64,000 nucleotides of DNA, from NCBI GenBank assembly GCA_039654915.1, contig CM077593.1:75000501-75064500 (forward strand), read 5' to 3'. This stretch comes from Aquilaria yunnanensis (taxonomy: Eukaryota > Streptophyta > Magnoliopsida > Malvales > Thymelaeaceae). Of the stretch, positions 44,712 to 56,649 are shown in pieces; the stretch's first letter is position 1; every line of letters begins with the position of its first letter. The position numbers and the translations under genes were made by a program. Under the pieces are notes generated by a model, which ran no database searches, was not told the origin of the DNA, and saw only the letters and a program-made list of their open reading frames with translations.

Positions 44712-47700
44712 CTTTTTTTTTTATTCACCATTGAGATACTCCTTATTATTCTTTATAGCTTTCCATGTGGTAGAATAGCCTATTTTTTTACTTCTGCTAT
44801 ATTTATTTCCAAAGACTTCAAAACCAGCTTATGTTTATTTTGATTCACATTCCAAACAAGATTGGCCACATGGGCTTGGTTCAGGCAACTAGCTTTCTAA
44901 ACTACTAACCCTTTTCTTTTTGGGCAACTAACAATCTCCCAATTTACTAAATGGAGCTTTATTTTGTCATGAGTGGAACTCCAAATGAAATTTCTTTTGA
45001 TTTGGTTCATTTTACTCGATGTTTAATAGGGAAAGAGTTTATTTGCATGTAACAATTACTATAGTAGCTAGAGAAATTTAAGCCAATTGAGTTCTACCGC
45101 AAAGGAGAGCCAACTTGCCTTCATACCAACTAGTTTCTAACTCATTTTGTTTAGAATAAACCCATAATTAGTGTCATTCCACTTTATATGAGTAAAGGGA
45201 AAACCAAGATACTTCCCAAGATAATCAATTTCTTCCAAATTCAACAAATCAAAACTTTTTTTTTTTTTGTATCCTCTAAAGCATTAATAAAAAATAGAAC
45301 TTTAGACAAGATTAATGGTTTGTCCAGAAAGTTCACAAAAATTAGTAAGTGTATCATCAAGAATAGCATTATATTAAGAAGGAGAAGCTTCAACAACTAA
45401 ACTTAGATCAACAGCAAAAAACCAAATTAGTAAATTCAAAACCCTTGCTTCCTATTTTAAAACTTTTCTATTCTCCTAAAGTCTTTATGCTAAATTATCC
45501 TGAAGGGAATTTCAAGACAAAAAATGAAGAGGTAAGGAAGGATGGGATCTCCTTTCCAAACTCCCTTGGAGTCAGCAAATTTCTAAAAAATATACCTATT
45601 TAGAAGAATAGCAAACTTAGAAGTACAGATGCATTTCATAATCAGATCAACCACTTGCATGGGAAACTCAAAATAAGTGAAGGTATTTCTAATGAAATTC
45701 TAGTCAATTTTATCATAAGCTAAATCAATCTTCAAAATGATAAACTCTTTTTTTGCTTTCTTTTTATGAAAGGAGTGCAAAATTTTTTGAGTAATCAAGG
45801 TACATTAGCAATACACCTCATGGGAACAAAAGTAGACTGGAAAGGCAAAACAATTCTATCTAGAAAAAGTTTAATTCTACTAACAATAATTTTAGTAATA
45901 ATTTTATTAAAAAAATATAACAAAAGCCTATGGGTCTATAACTAGAAATCATCTCAGGGTGGGAAACTCTTAAGGAATTAGATAGATGATAGATCTATTC
46001 CACTCATTAGGCACCACTAAAGACAAAAGAAGAAGAAACCAGGTAGACATCCCTGACAACAAAGGACCCAACAGTGTTCCAAAATTTCTTTAGAAGGATA
46101 GCATGGTTGCCATCAGGACTAGGAGCTTTTAAATTTTTAATACTCTTTAGAGCGCTCCAAATCTCCATATCATAAGGTTTACTAGCTAGAAGAATACAAG
46201 AATTAGCATCTTAATCAAGCCTAGCCCTCTAGTCCCAAATGCCAAAACTAGTTATAAGGGAAGTAGTAAAAAGCTTCTAAAAGTCAGATTCTATATGCTT
46301 TTTAATATCCTTAGAGCCCTACAAGCAAGATTCAACAATGTCTCTAATTATGACAATTTGGTTTATTTCTTCCTTTTAATAACAAAAGTATCATTTTTTT
46401 TTATTTTTATCTCCATCACCTAGCTACTTTATCCTAAACTTGATTTTCCATATATCTTCTTCTCTCATTAAGACTTCATTATACTCTTGAACAAGGGTTT
46501 TTTTAAGTTGAATAAGAAAATTGTTAGGAGTTTTCTTTTGAAATTCCTCTAATTAAGCAAGTTGTCAATTTTTTTGATAAAACATATTACCAAACATACT
46601 CCCGAAAATCGTTCTATTCCAACCCTTAGCCACAACTTGAAAGCTATTTATGTAATCAGTAGACTGACTAGAACTATCCCAACAATTGTTAACCAAGGCA
46701 GTAACCTTAGGGTTTCTTAGCCAAGCTACATCAAATCTAAACAACTTTTTACTAGTTGCATGTAATGGTGGAAGCATAGTAGTAAAGGATTACTGTTAGA
46801 ATGATTTTTAGGTAGTGTTATCATTCTAGCATCAAGAAATAAGGTAGACCAATATGGATTCGCAAACAGATGATAAATTCTTTCCTGAATCATACTGTTA
46901 TCCAACCTAAGATTAGACTAACTGAACTTATGGCCAAATGCTGCTAAGTTAAATAGATGACAAGAATCCATCTTATCTCTAAAGTAACTTAACCTAACAA
47001 TCTTAACTAGGAGGCCACCAAATTTATTTGGAACAAGAAAAACTTCATCAAAGTCACCCAAGATACACCAAGGACCCAAGACAGAATAACTCAAAAATTC
47101 AAGATCATACTAAAATTTAAGCCTTTTGAAGGGATCTGTACTAGCATAAATAATAAATAATGTCCAATTACTGTAAGATCCAAAAGAAGTGGTTACCTGC
47201 AAGTAACATGAAGACAACGATTGAAACTAACAAGTGAGCAGGAGTGGTGCCACATACACATAAGAGGGGCAATAGCCCATACTCAATTTTGGGAAAACTA
47301 CATGTATTAGATATAATTTTACGATAATTGAGCATTTTAACCCTATAATTCTTTAAAATATTTACCTATTTACCCTTACTATTTTTAATATATATTTCTT
47401 GGCCCCACTCAAGAATTTTTTTGGCTTTGTCCCCGCAAGTAGGATAATGTTTATTTTAGTATTATCCTAAAGCAATAGGATACCTTTGGAGTAGTTCGAT
47501 GTATCCTCCATTAACACTCCTTTAAATCTTAATGATGAACTTGCCTCTCTTGGTCTCCAACTAGATATCCTATTTTATGTCAAAATGACATTACTAGGTT
47601 GGTATCTTTTGATCAAATCATCAAAATTCATCAAAACCTTGTATTTCTAGGCCTCTGTAATTCTACCTCAAGCAATTCAACTTTATTGGATGATGATAAT

Positions 47701-49300
47701 AAATGCCCTGAAGGACCTTAAAGTTACAAAGGATAACCTAGATTCTACCTTAACATGATTGGGCCTGTCCCTTTTCAACTAGCACTGCTTGAGAGTGAAC
47801 ATGAAAGGATTCTCCTCCATCTATTCATAGTTGATGAATACTTATTTCAAGTAGTAGTTGTTTGAGATTTTCACCATTTTGCCCACTAGTCAACCTCTAC
47901 GATACATATAGAGAAAAAGGTTGCTAAAACTATCTCCTCCAAAACCTAGTCCATCTCAAAATCTTATTAGGCTTTTGCGCCTAATCCTATAAGTAAGAGT
48001 TGGATAACACTTTCACTACTAGTTGTACAAACCACTATCCTCTAATACAACTCCTTTAACCCTATTTGGATCATTCAATTTTGGATGACCTCTTTTTTAT
48101 GTGGAATCAGATGTTCCACCTATTCTAGATTCAAAACCTTTGGAGTCATTAATAGTTTATTCTATTCCCTTTCCATGTCTTCCATGTCCACTAGTTAACT
48201 TTCCCCCCTTAGATCAGAAATGACCTTGTGTAGAACTTGCATAAGCCCTTGAAACTAAACTTGAAGTTGCTTACTTTTTGAGTTTAGATCCATATTTTGT
48301 TCCATATTAAGAATGACAAAAGAATCAGTAGAGGGTGAAGGTAAGACTGACTTTTGGGTGCACCTCTTGCTCTTGAGTTCATTTGCGTGGCTTGTTCAAT
48401 TTTCATGTTTAAGCTGCTTTGGTTAGCACTTGGCCCCTTTAAATACTAATGGGCTTTATATCTCGAGCCCTATCCTCTTTCAATAGGTCTCTGATTTGGC
48501 CCATTCCTTATTTTGTACAACATCACATGAGGACCGCCATCAACTTCCTTTTGCACTAGTATAGGTCCTCGATTTTGAGGCTTTGGAACTTTTGCTAGGT
48601 GCGACTTGTATCCAAGGCCCAAATTCTTTATCTAGATTTTTCAACATTGGAGCCAATGCTTGTTTGTCCGTAGCACTTTCTTCTCCACTATCTTCTTGGA
48701 TTACCCTAAATGCATCCTTCCTTTTTATACCTGGTATGTCCGCATTGATAACACAAAGTAGTCACCCCTTCATAGAATGCTTGATTGACTTGGCGATTTA
48801 CACATACCTTACTTCACAGACACTTAGTTAGATCTATCTAAACATAGATACATGCATAGTTACCTCTTGCTCCAACTTCTGAATAATCATTAATTTGTAG
48901 TGCAGGACCGTATTGTTGTCCCGTTTCCATCAAAGTCTCAGGAAGAAAATGTTCCATAAGGAAACTTGGCAACCAAACCCTGGTAATGGTTGTGCAAGTA
49001 GCATTTTTAGGTATAACATTTGGTCCACATCCTTATAGTAAGATAATTTGTTCCAACAAACCATGGACCCCATAGATGACTTTTTGCAAAATTCTAGAAG
49101 TTCAAATTTAAAGAGGAAAAAGAAATCCTTTCCAAATTCCACAAATTGGTATTTATCCTGTAATTTCCATAGGTTTAGAACTCTAAGCAACAAATATTTA
49201 TACTCCACTCTTTATCCAAATGTCCTATCAATTATTGAGTCACTCTAATGCTCTTTGCCCTTCTACTTAGCTTCTTTGGACAATTGGATTGCCAAAATAT
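44712..49300 (-). pseudogene. L1-type LINE (D2), decayed ORF1 and ORF2
   Basis: Minus strand. ORF1 remains at about 49210-48550: a DUF4283-like region (FGKDFFFLFKFELLEFCKKS), then ARGNYACIYV and a zinc knuckle CYQCGHTRYKKEGC. ORF2 endonuclease: GPWCILGDFDEV near 47085-47050. Linker: FRFDVAWLRNP near 46740. Reverse transcriptase: APSPDGNHAILLKKFW near 46130, LKIDLAYDKIDWNF near 45735, DDTLTNFCELSGQTINL near 45350, then FIWSSTHDKIKLH near 44980. Frames are broken throughout. T11 at its lower edge (44713 on) may be the poly(A) tail. The AT-rich stretch 47230-47460 does not look like LINE coding and may be a small insertion. The upper limit is approximate. Confidence 0.75.
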
Positions 49301-49464
49301 TGGTCTTCAAAATCCTTCCCTGGATTAGACTTTTGGTCCATGAATGAGGGATTATAATTTAGAGCAATTGAGACACTTTATTGATTCCTCAACAAACTAT
49401 CTCTATAAAACTTGGTTTACATCAAATTCGAAGAATCAATGTCTTGGGTCATAGCATTTGGCAA

Positions 49465-50520
49465 GGGTGTTCATCCAACCTGCTCAACCTATGAAACCGC
49501 ACAGATTGAACCAAATCAGCCCGTTGGCTATGCAGGTTTATACGGGTTATGGTGCGGTTTAGGTTCTAAAAATTAAAAACCAATGTATATGTGGTATGGT
49601 TTGGGTTTTAATTTTGAAACTCTGTAAAGCCATACTGAACCACAACCTTAATAACCTCATAGGAACTTAAACTCATCCCTTTTTCTAGTTAAAAAAGAAA
49701 TGCCCAATTATATCAAATCTAGCCTCTCCTTATTGCCACACAAGATTGGTGCAGAGCTGCACCACTTTTGTTTAAGGTTGAGGAATGAATTAATGAGCTT
49801 GAACAAATTAAATCAGGTTAAATAGTTTCTTTTGTATTTGTAGTTAATATATTGTATAATATACACATGATGATACATCTAATTTGTAATTTATTATTCT
49901 ACAACTTTACAAAATTTTTCGGTGTAACTTAGACATCACTTGTTGTTGATGTTGATTAATGACTACTTCTCCGCTGCATAGTTTTTTCTATGTAAGCATG
50001 TTCTCATATTTAAAAATTTATTGTTCATAATTTTAATTTGTTTTGAATGTCTTAAAACTCACACTTAGTGGTTTCATGTAGGTGAAGTCGAGATCATTAC
50101 GTATAAGAAGTTGAAGAATTTTGAAGCAATTTTGCACTCTAATCAGGCATGAGCTTTGGCAACCTTGTGTGACAAGATCTTTGGACTCCATATACCATAT
50201 TTGTATTTTATAACAATAAGTCTATTTTGTGCTTGTGTGTTCGAAAGTACAGAATTGTTGATGTTTCATAAAACTATTTAGTTTTCAAAACAATGTATTA
50301 ACATTAAGACAAGTGTTGTGAAGTAGCTTAAATTATTTTATAGGATAGAAAAGATAAAACTAGTCAAATCGAACCACACCGAACTGCATTTTATATGGTT
50401 TGGGTTTCAATCGGAGGTTTTGGTAAATGGTGTAGTTTGGTTTTATATTATGTAACCCAGTCACCTATGCGATGCGGTTGGGTTTAGGTTGAACCTGGTC
50501 AAACCCACACCGTGAACATT
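49465..50520. mobile_element. possible non-autonomous hAT-like element
   Basis: A 1-kb stretch whose ends are imperfectly inverted (AGGGTGTTCATCCAACC on the left; the complement of the right end reads GTAATGTTCACGG then GGTTTGACC). It is rich in GGTTTGGGTT- and TGCGGTTT-type words, as in plant repeats that begin AGGGGTGTTCA. I could not find an 8-bp target duplication, and there is no transposase. Boundaries are tentative. Confidence 0.3.
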
Positions 50521-51014
50521 ACACTAGTGTTAAGAGCCTCGTGAACCTGTATAGACTGATCCTATTTAAAATTTTTGGTGTCGCGGTTAAAAGGGCCTAC
50601 CTGCTTGTCATATCTTTCTGCGGGTGACAGAGATGACTATTTTCATGTACAATGGTAAAGAAAATGGCCAACAGTGTAGAGAGAGAAATTAGAGAGAAGT
50701 TAGAGAGAAATTTTGATTGCTCTTTAAAGAGATTTCAAGGTCTTTTAATTATTTCGAAGTAGACAACGGAATGCCTAAAGTTCAAATATCTCCTAGCCTC
50801 CAACCGATTTCAAGTCCCATCAAAGGTATATTATGCACCAAATGTTATTCCTTAATTTTCTTAGGTAATCTCTTATATTCTAATATACTTTATAGATACT
50901 CCAACTATAATAAAAAAAATCTATTTAATTAAACTAGAACTATTTTTAGTTCCCTTCATTTTTTTTAAAATAAAAATAAGTCATTAAATTTTTTATCAGC
51001 GAAATGGATGATTA
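50521..51014. other. AT-rich intergenic stretch
   Basis: About 500 bp between the hAT-like repeat and the Mutator-like element. Nothing recognisable; a 71-codon frame (50717-50932) has no domain. Confidence 0.5.
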
Positions 51015-51023
51015 TTAAAATTC

Positions 51024-51207
51024 AACTAAAATATAGGGCAAGCCCTCCAACTCAATTGACCAGGACAGTTTTTCCTCTGAACTTTAACTTAGCCTAACTC
51101 AGTCCCCCAACTTTAAAAAATGGATCAATCAACCCCTTTGACTTGGCTTGCGGGTCACGTGACTTGTTTTAAATGGACGGCGTATGTCTTCTGTTTGGCA
51201 GCCATAG
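51024..51207 (+). repeat. left terminal inverted repeat of the MULE
   Basis: Matches the complement of 57247-57430 with scattered changes; shared blocks include AAAATATAGGGCAAGCCC, CTCAGTCCCCCAACTTTAAA and TTGTTTTAAATGGACGGCGT. It contains the perfect palindrome GTCACGTGAC at 51154-51163, which is GTCATGTGAC in the right copy. Confidence 0.9.
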
Positions 51208-51843
51208 GGAGAAGCAGGAAAAGAAAGGTGTTTGGCACAAGTGAAAAAGGCATAGAAAGTATGCTAAGAAATCTGATAGGGGCAGAGGAAAAAGCATGGC
51301 TGAGAGCAAAATGAACAGCATGGTTGAAATAGATAAGTGAAAAGGTTGATTTCATTGAATAAAAGGCAAAGAATATAACAGAAGTTGTAGGTGAGCTTTA
51401 GTTGTGTAGGGGAAGTGACAAAGGTGGGCTGAATCTCTATGCATTGATTGGTCTGTAACATATATTAATTAATCAACTTCTTTTCCCATCACATGTGATG
51501 CCTACTATACATTGATGTTCCCCAATATATATATATATATTGGAATGGAAGAGGAACAGGAAAATGGTTGGGGAAAGTGTGTGTTAAACTGTGTCTACAC
51601 TATTGGATACAATTGGAGGTGTGGGCCAGTGTGAAAAGTAAATTGAAAAAATTATTTGTTTTATTGTTAAGTTGTAGTAACATTGATGGCAATAGTAGAA
51701 ACTGGGGGTTTGTAAAACCAAAGAAAATGTATGTAAATTGTTTAATTGTGTGTAATTGTGTTCTTTGGTATATGCGTATGTGTATTTTTATTATTTATTT
51801 GTGTGCATTCCTAATTGATGGTTTCGGTTTCTGTGCAATAATA
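51208..51843 (+). other. MULE 5' region upstream of the transposase
   Basis: Non-coding 640 bp with an (AT)n tract (TATATATATATATA near 51525-51540). An open frame from 51568 runs into the transposase frame, but its residues up to the ATG at 51844 are low-complexity and hydrophobic and unlike the family N-terminus, so it is taken as leader or intron. Confidence 0.5.
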
Positions 51844-54800
51844 ATGGAGGAGTTGAAAGTGGTCATTTTCCATGGTGGAATATTAGTGAAAAACCCAATT
51901 ATGAGGTACATTGGGGCAAGAAGTTACAGAGTGAAATAATTGGACCCCGATTTAGTTACATATTGGTGTATTTTAGATTGGTTACAAGAAGTTGGTTATG
52001 GAGAGAATGATTTGAAAAAAATTTACTACAAAATCCCTGATAAATCTCTTGATGTGGGACTTAGAGAACTACATAATGATGCTAGTGCACTTGATATGGC
52101 AGGATGTGGTTTGTTATGTGGACATGTGGAGGTCTATGTTGAACACTTTGAGAAAGTTGACCACATGGGCAATAAAGACAATTCGGCCAATAGTAGTGGC
52201 AATGAAGAAGTATTGATGGACTATGTAAGAAAGGGGGGCAAAAGATAAAAGAAAGTGTAGGTGAAAATGGCAGTGTAAAAAGTGATAATGGTAGTGATGA
52301 TGCTTCTATTGACCAGGGTGAAGAATTAAATACAGTTCTTGATAAGCAGCTGGCCATCATTGTTGATACCATATTGCCTAGTGAAGATGATGAACTTGTA
52401 GAGGCAATTAAGAAAGTGAAGGTGGATAGCCAACCGACTAGTTTGGGAAGCGATGAGGTTGTACAACAAGAGGCATTGGTAGCTGCAAACCGGCGAAGCA
52501 GAAGGGGTGTTAAGATGGGAGTTGTTTCAGATAGTGATGATGAAGGTGGAAATGGTCTAGATAACTTTGACGTTGAAAGTCTTTCTTCAGAAAGTAGAGC
52601 TGATGGTGAGAGAGTTTTGGGGAGAAGGGTAAGTAAATATCCCAAGTATGATGAAAATGCAAAAAATGTGATTTTTTTTGTTGGACAATGTTTCACAGAT
52701 GCGAAACTGTGTAGTAGAGCTTTAAAGAAGTATGAAATAACTGAAAAAAGGGAGTTTGTGTACATAAAAAATGAAAAGGGTAGAATTAAAACAAGATGCA
52801 AGGGGAAAGATTGTCCATGGTTATTCTTTGCTTCTATTGAGAAAGTTAAATCAAAGGTGTATTTCATGGTTAAGAATTATGTTGGGCGTTATACTTGCTC
52901 AAAGTAATATAAGGTTTAGAGCAAATTGTCCATGGATAGCTAGTATGTATGAATCACTGATTTCAGGCCATCGTAACTTGAAGCCTAGTTTCATTTCAGA
53001 CCAAGTTAGAAAGCAATTCAATTTGGAGGTCTCAAAAATCAATGCAAAAGAGCGAAAAGATTGTTCATGAACAAGTTCCAGCAAGATGTTGGTGAAGAGT
53101 ATGCAAGATTGCATGATTATTCAAAGACCCTTCTCGCATCCAATCCCGGTAGTAGTGTAGACATGGAGGTTGATCATAGAGGTCCAGCCTGTCCACCATT
53201 CTTCAAACATTTTTATGTGTGCTTTGCTACCATTAGACATACTTTCTTAAAGGGTTGTAGGAGGTTCATAGGGTTGGATGGATGTTTTCTGAAAAGAGTC
53301 GTAAAAGGACAACTATTAACTACTATTGGAAAAGATGCAAACAACCAAATGTTTCCATTAGCATGGGCAGTGGCGGACGTAGAATGCCTTGCATCGTGGC
53401 AATGGTTATTGGAACATTTGAGACCAGATATACAAACAGTAGATGTAGGAGGATGGTGTTCTGTATCTGATCAACAAAAGGTATGTACTTCTCCTTATCC
53501 CATTTAGTTACAAATGAGGTTCTGGGTTCCTATAGTAAACAACTTTTTTTTTTCTTTCCCTCCATGTAAAAGGATGTTGTAGCAATTTAGTAATGTACCA
53601 AGTAGCATAGATATTTGTTTGTCTTCCATGTTATGCAATAACCATTCTTAGGCGTTTTAGTACTAGTTGTAAACAAATGTGTTTTGACCGATTTGAGCTT
53701 ACTTTATATATATCCACCTATTAAATATAATGTTTTAATTAATGTTTGTTTTTTCAATTTGTAGGGACTTGTCCATGCAGTTGAAGCAATATTCCCAAGA
53801 GCTAAACATAGATTGTGTGTGAGACATGTCTATGCTAACTAGTATCTTTAATTTAGTGGTGATGCCCTCAAGCTTGCCTTCTATGCCGCCGTTAAAGCAC
53901 CAAATGAACAAGCCCTTAAGAAAAGATTAGATGAATTGGAGCTGTTAAAACCAAGTGCAAAAGAGACTGTGTTGCATGTGGACCCAAGGAAATGGTGTAG
54001 GGCTTATTTCTTGAGAGCAACAAAGTTTGACTCCATGAATAATAATAGTTGTGAAGCTTTTAACTTTGTACTGCTTGCAGCAAGGTGCAAGCCCATCATA
54101 TCTTTATTGGAAGAAATGAGAATGTTCATGATGTAGAAAGCTATAGACAAAAAGAATTGGGTAGCAAAGTGGCCGCATGGGGAAGATTATGTGAAGAAAA
54201 TTTGAAAGGTATTGGATGAAAACATTGTCGAGAGTTATAGATGGCGGTTGCAGTGAAATAGCCAGGACGGTTATGAGATCAGTCTAGGAAGAAGTAGCTA
54301 TGAAGTGCATCTACAAACTAAGTTCTGTACTTGTAAGTCCTGGGAGCTTTTTAGAATTCCATGTGTGCATGCCATTAGGGCTATACATTTAAAAAAAGAA
54401 GACCCTAAGGCTTACATTTACCATTGGTATAAGAAGGGAAACTTTTTAAAGACATATTCATATGTAATTAGGACTATGCCAGGTGAGGATTTTTGCAAGG
54501 ATAGTGGCCCTGGTTTAGTTCTACCACCTATTGATAGGCTAATGCCTGGTCGGCCACAAACAAAGAGGAAAAAGGGGTAGGCATGAGTTGAAGAAAGGAA
54601 AATACAAGATGTTGAAGTATGGAAGGAAGATTTACTGTTCTATATGTAAAAGTGAAGATCACAGTAGAAGAACATGTGGTATCCAAGTAAAAAAATTTTA
54701 CTATTTTAACTATTTAAACATAATGATATTTATGTCATAACATGCTTGCATTACATTGAAGTATGTTTATTGTAGACCCAAGGGGTAACTGAAATGCGAA

Positions 54801-55077
54801 GAGGTACAACTTATTCTTTATCGACATCCACAACAACTATTGCACATCGGCGTAGAAAGAAAACTACAGAGGTTGGGCTCGGTGTATTTAATGACCCTAT
54901 TACTGGAAAACAAATTTTAAATGTAAGGTGCCAAATTTAATTTGAGGTTCATATGAAAATTCTTTACCATATGTTGGTTTTCAATTAACTGATAACTTTT
55001 TTGGTTTTCAATTACAGCCTAGACTTCGTGGTGAAATGACTCTCAAGACCGGCTTTCACTTCATTTCCAACCTATAG
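51844..55077 (+). pseudogene. MULE transposase (mudrA-like), four exons, broken
   Basis: Inferred exons 51844-53480, 53765-54686, 54776-54922, 55018-55077, all with GT-AG introns. The N-terminal PB1-like part (MEELKVVIFHGG) is followed by an acidic linker, then the MuDR DNA-binding-type domain about 52650-52900 (FVGQCFTDAKLCSRALKKY). The catalytic MULE domain is 53200-53850 (RRFIGLDGCFLKRVVKGQLL, SDQQK, then after the intron GLVHAVEAIFPRAKHRLC). A SWIM zinc finger is at 54323-54380 (CTCKSWELFRIPCVHAI) and a CCHC knuckle near 54628-54680 (CSICKSEDHSRRTC). Breaks: TAA 51937-51939, a frameshift in the G6 run near 52232, TAA 52905-52907 with a frameshift, TAG 53840-53842, TAG 54134-54136 and others. 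Inactive. Confidence 0.9.
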
Positions 55078-55413
55078 CCATGATAGAATTAGTGATCAAG
55101 TGTGAAGTGAATGACACTTTTGGTACTAGATTCATTTGGTACAATGGGTGCTTTATGTTAGTGAAGACTTTTGGGCTTGGTAGCTGTAGCATTACTTGAA
55201 CATGAACAATTTATGTATGATCTTTGTGTTATTTGGAACTTTTTCGGATTCACTCAATACATAATAATGTAACTTTAGATTTTGAACAAGGTTGTTGCAC
55301 AAAGCTTGCAAATTTATGATTACCATTTTAATTAACACTGTTAATTACAACAAAGGCAGTGTCTTTGCATGCTTGCAACAAAGCCTTGTACACAGCCATG
55401 ACACTAACACTAT
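55078..55413. other. spacer between the convergent MULE genes
   Basis: 335 bp, AT-rich, presumably the 3' untranslated parts of both genes. No reading frame of interest. Confidence 0.5.
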
Positions 55414-56009
55414 CTACCTAAATACCAATGCGAACATTACTACTATAGACAAAAATAAAACGCACAAGCAATAGAAACCTATGACCATCATTCTCAATTC
55501 AGACAGTTTCTTATCCATATTCATCAGCTGCCCAACTAATAACTTGTTAACTAAATTATCAATTCCTTGTTCTGTTGTCAAACAAAGCTGTGACACTTGC
55601 AACTTCAGTGTACGAACTTCCTTTTCCAATTCCTTTCTTTTCCTGTGATATTCAACAATCACCACTTTGGTCTAATTTGAGAACTCATCATCAATCCATC
55701 TAAAATATCTACAATCTTTACTTGTCTGCAAATGGTCAAACATTTTCTTGAGAATACTTATAAGAAGACCCATCACAATAACCATGTATCCAGTACCTAT
55801 GCTTTCAACTGCATCAGACAAACCGAACAAACATTTCTTAGAAAGACTGCATTTGATGCCATTTACACCTTTAAATCTGCAGTGGAAGAATCTTCTTCCC
55901 ATATTCTCTCCTTCTCGTCAGGTTGTACCCTTGAGGCCTATAACTTGCATTTACAATTTAGGACTTGATCATAGAACAACGATGATGAGACTGAGTAGTT
56001 GGAAGACAT
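55414..56009 (-). pseudogene. GRF-type zinc-finger, coiled-coil, membrane-anchored protein gene inside the MULE, broken
   Basis: Two inferred exons on the minus strand: 56009-55867 and 55725-55414, with a 141-bp GTAAAT...GCAG intron (55866-55726). Joined, they give a GRF zinc finger: CKC, then NMGRRFFHC, then across the intron GTSKDCRYFRWIDDE. After it comes a coiled coil (EYHRKRKELEKEVRTLKLQV) and a C-terminal hydrophobic segment (FYCLCVLFLSIVVMFALVF). This architecture is that of the plant proteins annotated as At4g04775-like; GRF fingers are nucleic-acid-binding modules. Breaks: TAG right after CKCKL, a one-base frameshift before NMGRRF, and TAG at 55672-55674 between the finger and the coil. 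The start at 56009 is the only nearby ATG in frame with CKC. Function in the element is unknown. Confidence 0.7.
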
Positions 56010-56649
56010 TGATACTTTAGTTTCCAAATCCTGCAATAAACATCCACCAAAATTTCTATAATGGGAGAATATAAACTTGATTGACATACTTTGTACTTAT
56101 ACAAAACACTAACCAACCATTACATTGTCAATGAATATTACTCAGACCAACTAGAAAGAACAACATCATTAGATAGTAAACTAATTGTTCCCGAATAGTG
56201 AAGTATGTAAAAAATCATAACACTAATGAGATCAAGCGAACAAGGTGCCATCCACATTATCTAACTCACATATTTTTGCTACTTCAATTTGTCCTTCCAA
56301 TCAAAACTTTACTCAGAATATATGCTTAGTTAGCTCATCAACTTGGTGGAACAAAAGTCGTAACAACATTGCACATAGAGACAATTGCAAATAACAAATA
56401 ATGGACAACTTCTCAATTGTAACTGTCTTAAGCAAAAACCATTATCCATTAACTAGTAGAGAACTAAAGCCAAGATTAAACATATTGCCATTATCTTAAG
56501 CAATAGTTTTCCTTAAACAAAACTAGACTACATGTAATGCCATTATCCCATTCATTGTCGCTGAAGTTGAAGAAACAATGATGTTTCAAATCCAAATGTT
56601 AAATAAAAGTACTTAATCGAGACAATGATAAATCGAAGGTAAAAAAAAA
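56010..56649. other. MULE stretch upstream of the GRF gene
   Basis: 640 bp, AT-rich, presumably promoter and leader of the minus-strand GRF gene. No TATA box could be assigned with confidence and there is no other gene. Confidence 0.45.

Noticed and set aside
51568..51843. Extension of the transposase upstream to the ATG at 51568
   Set aside because: The added residues are hydrophobic low-complexity sequence unlike the family N-terminus, which begins at the ATG at 51844 (MEELKVVIFHGG).
52082..52867. 261-codon minus-strand open frame in the MULE
   Set aside because: Exact antisense shadow of the transposase; Ser/Leu/Phe-rich composition arises from the acidic and Lys-rich plus-strand codons.
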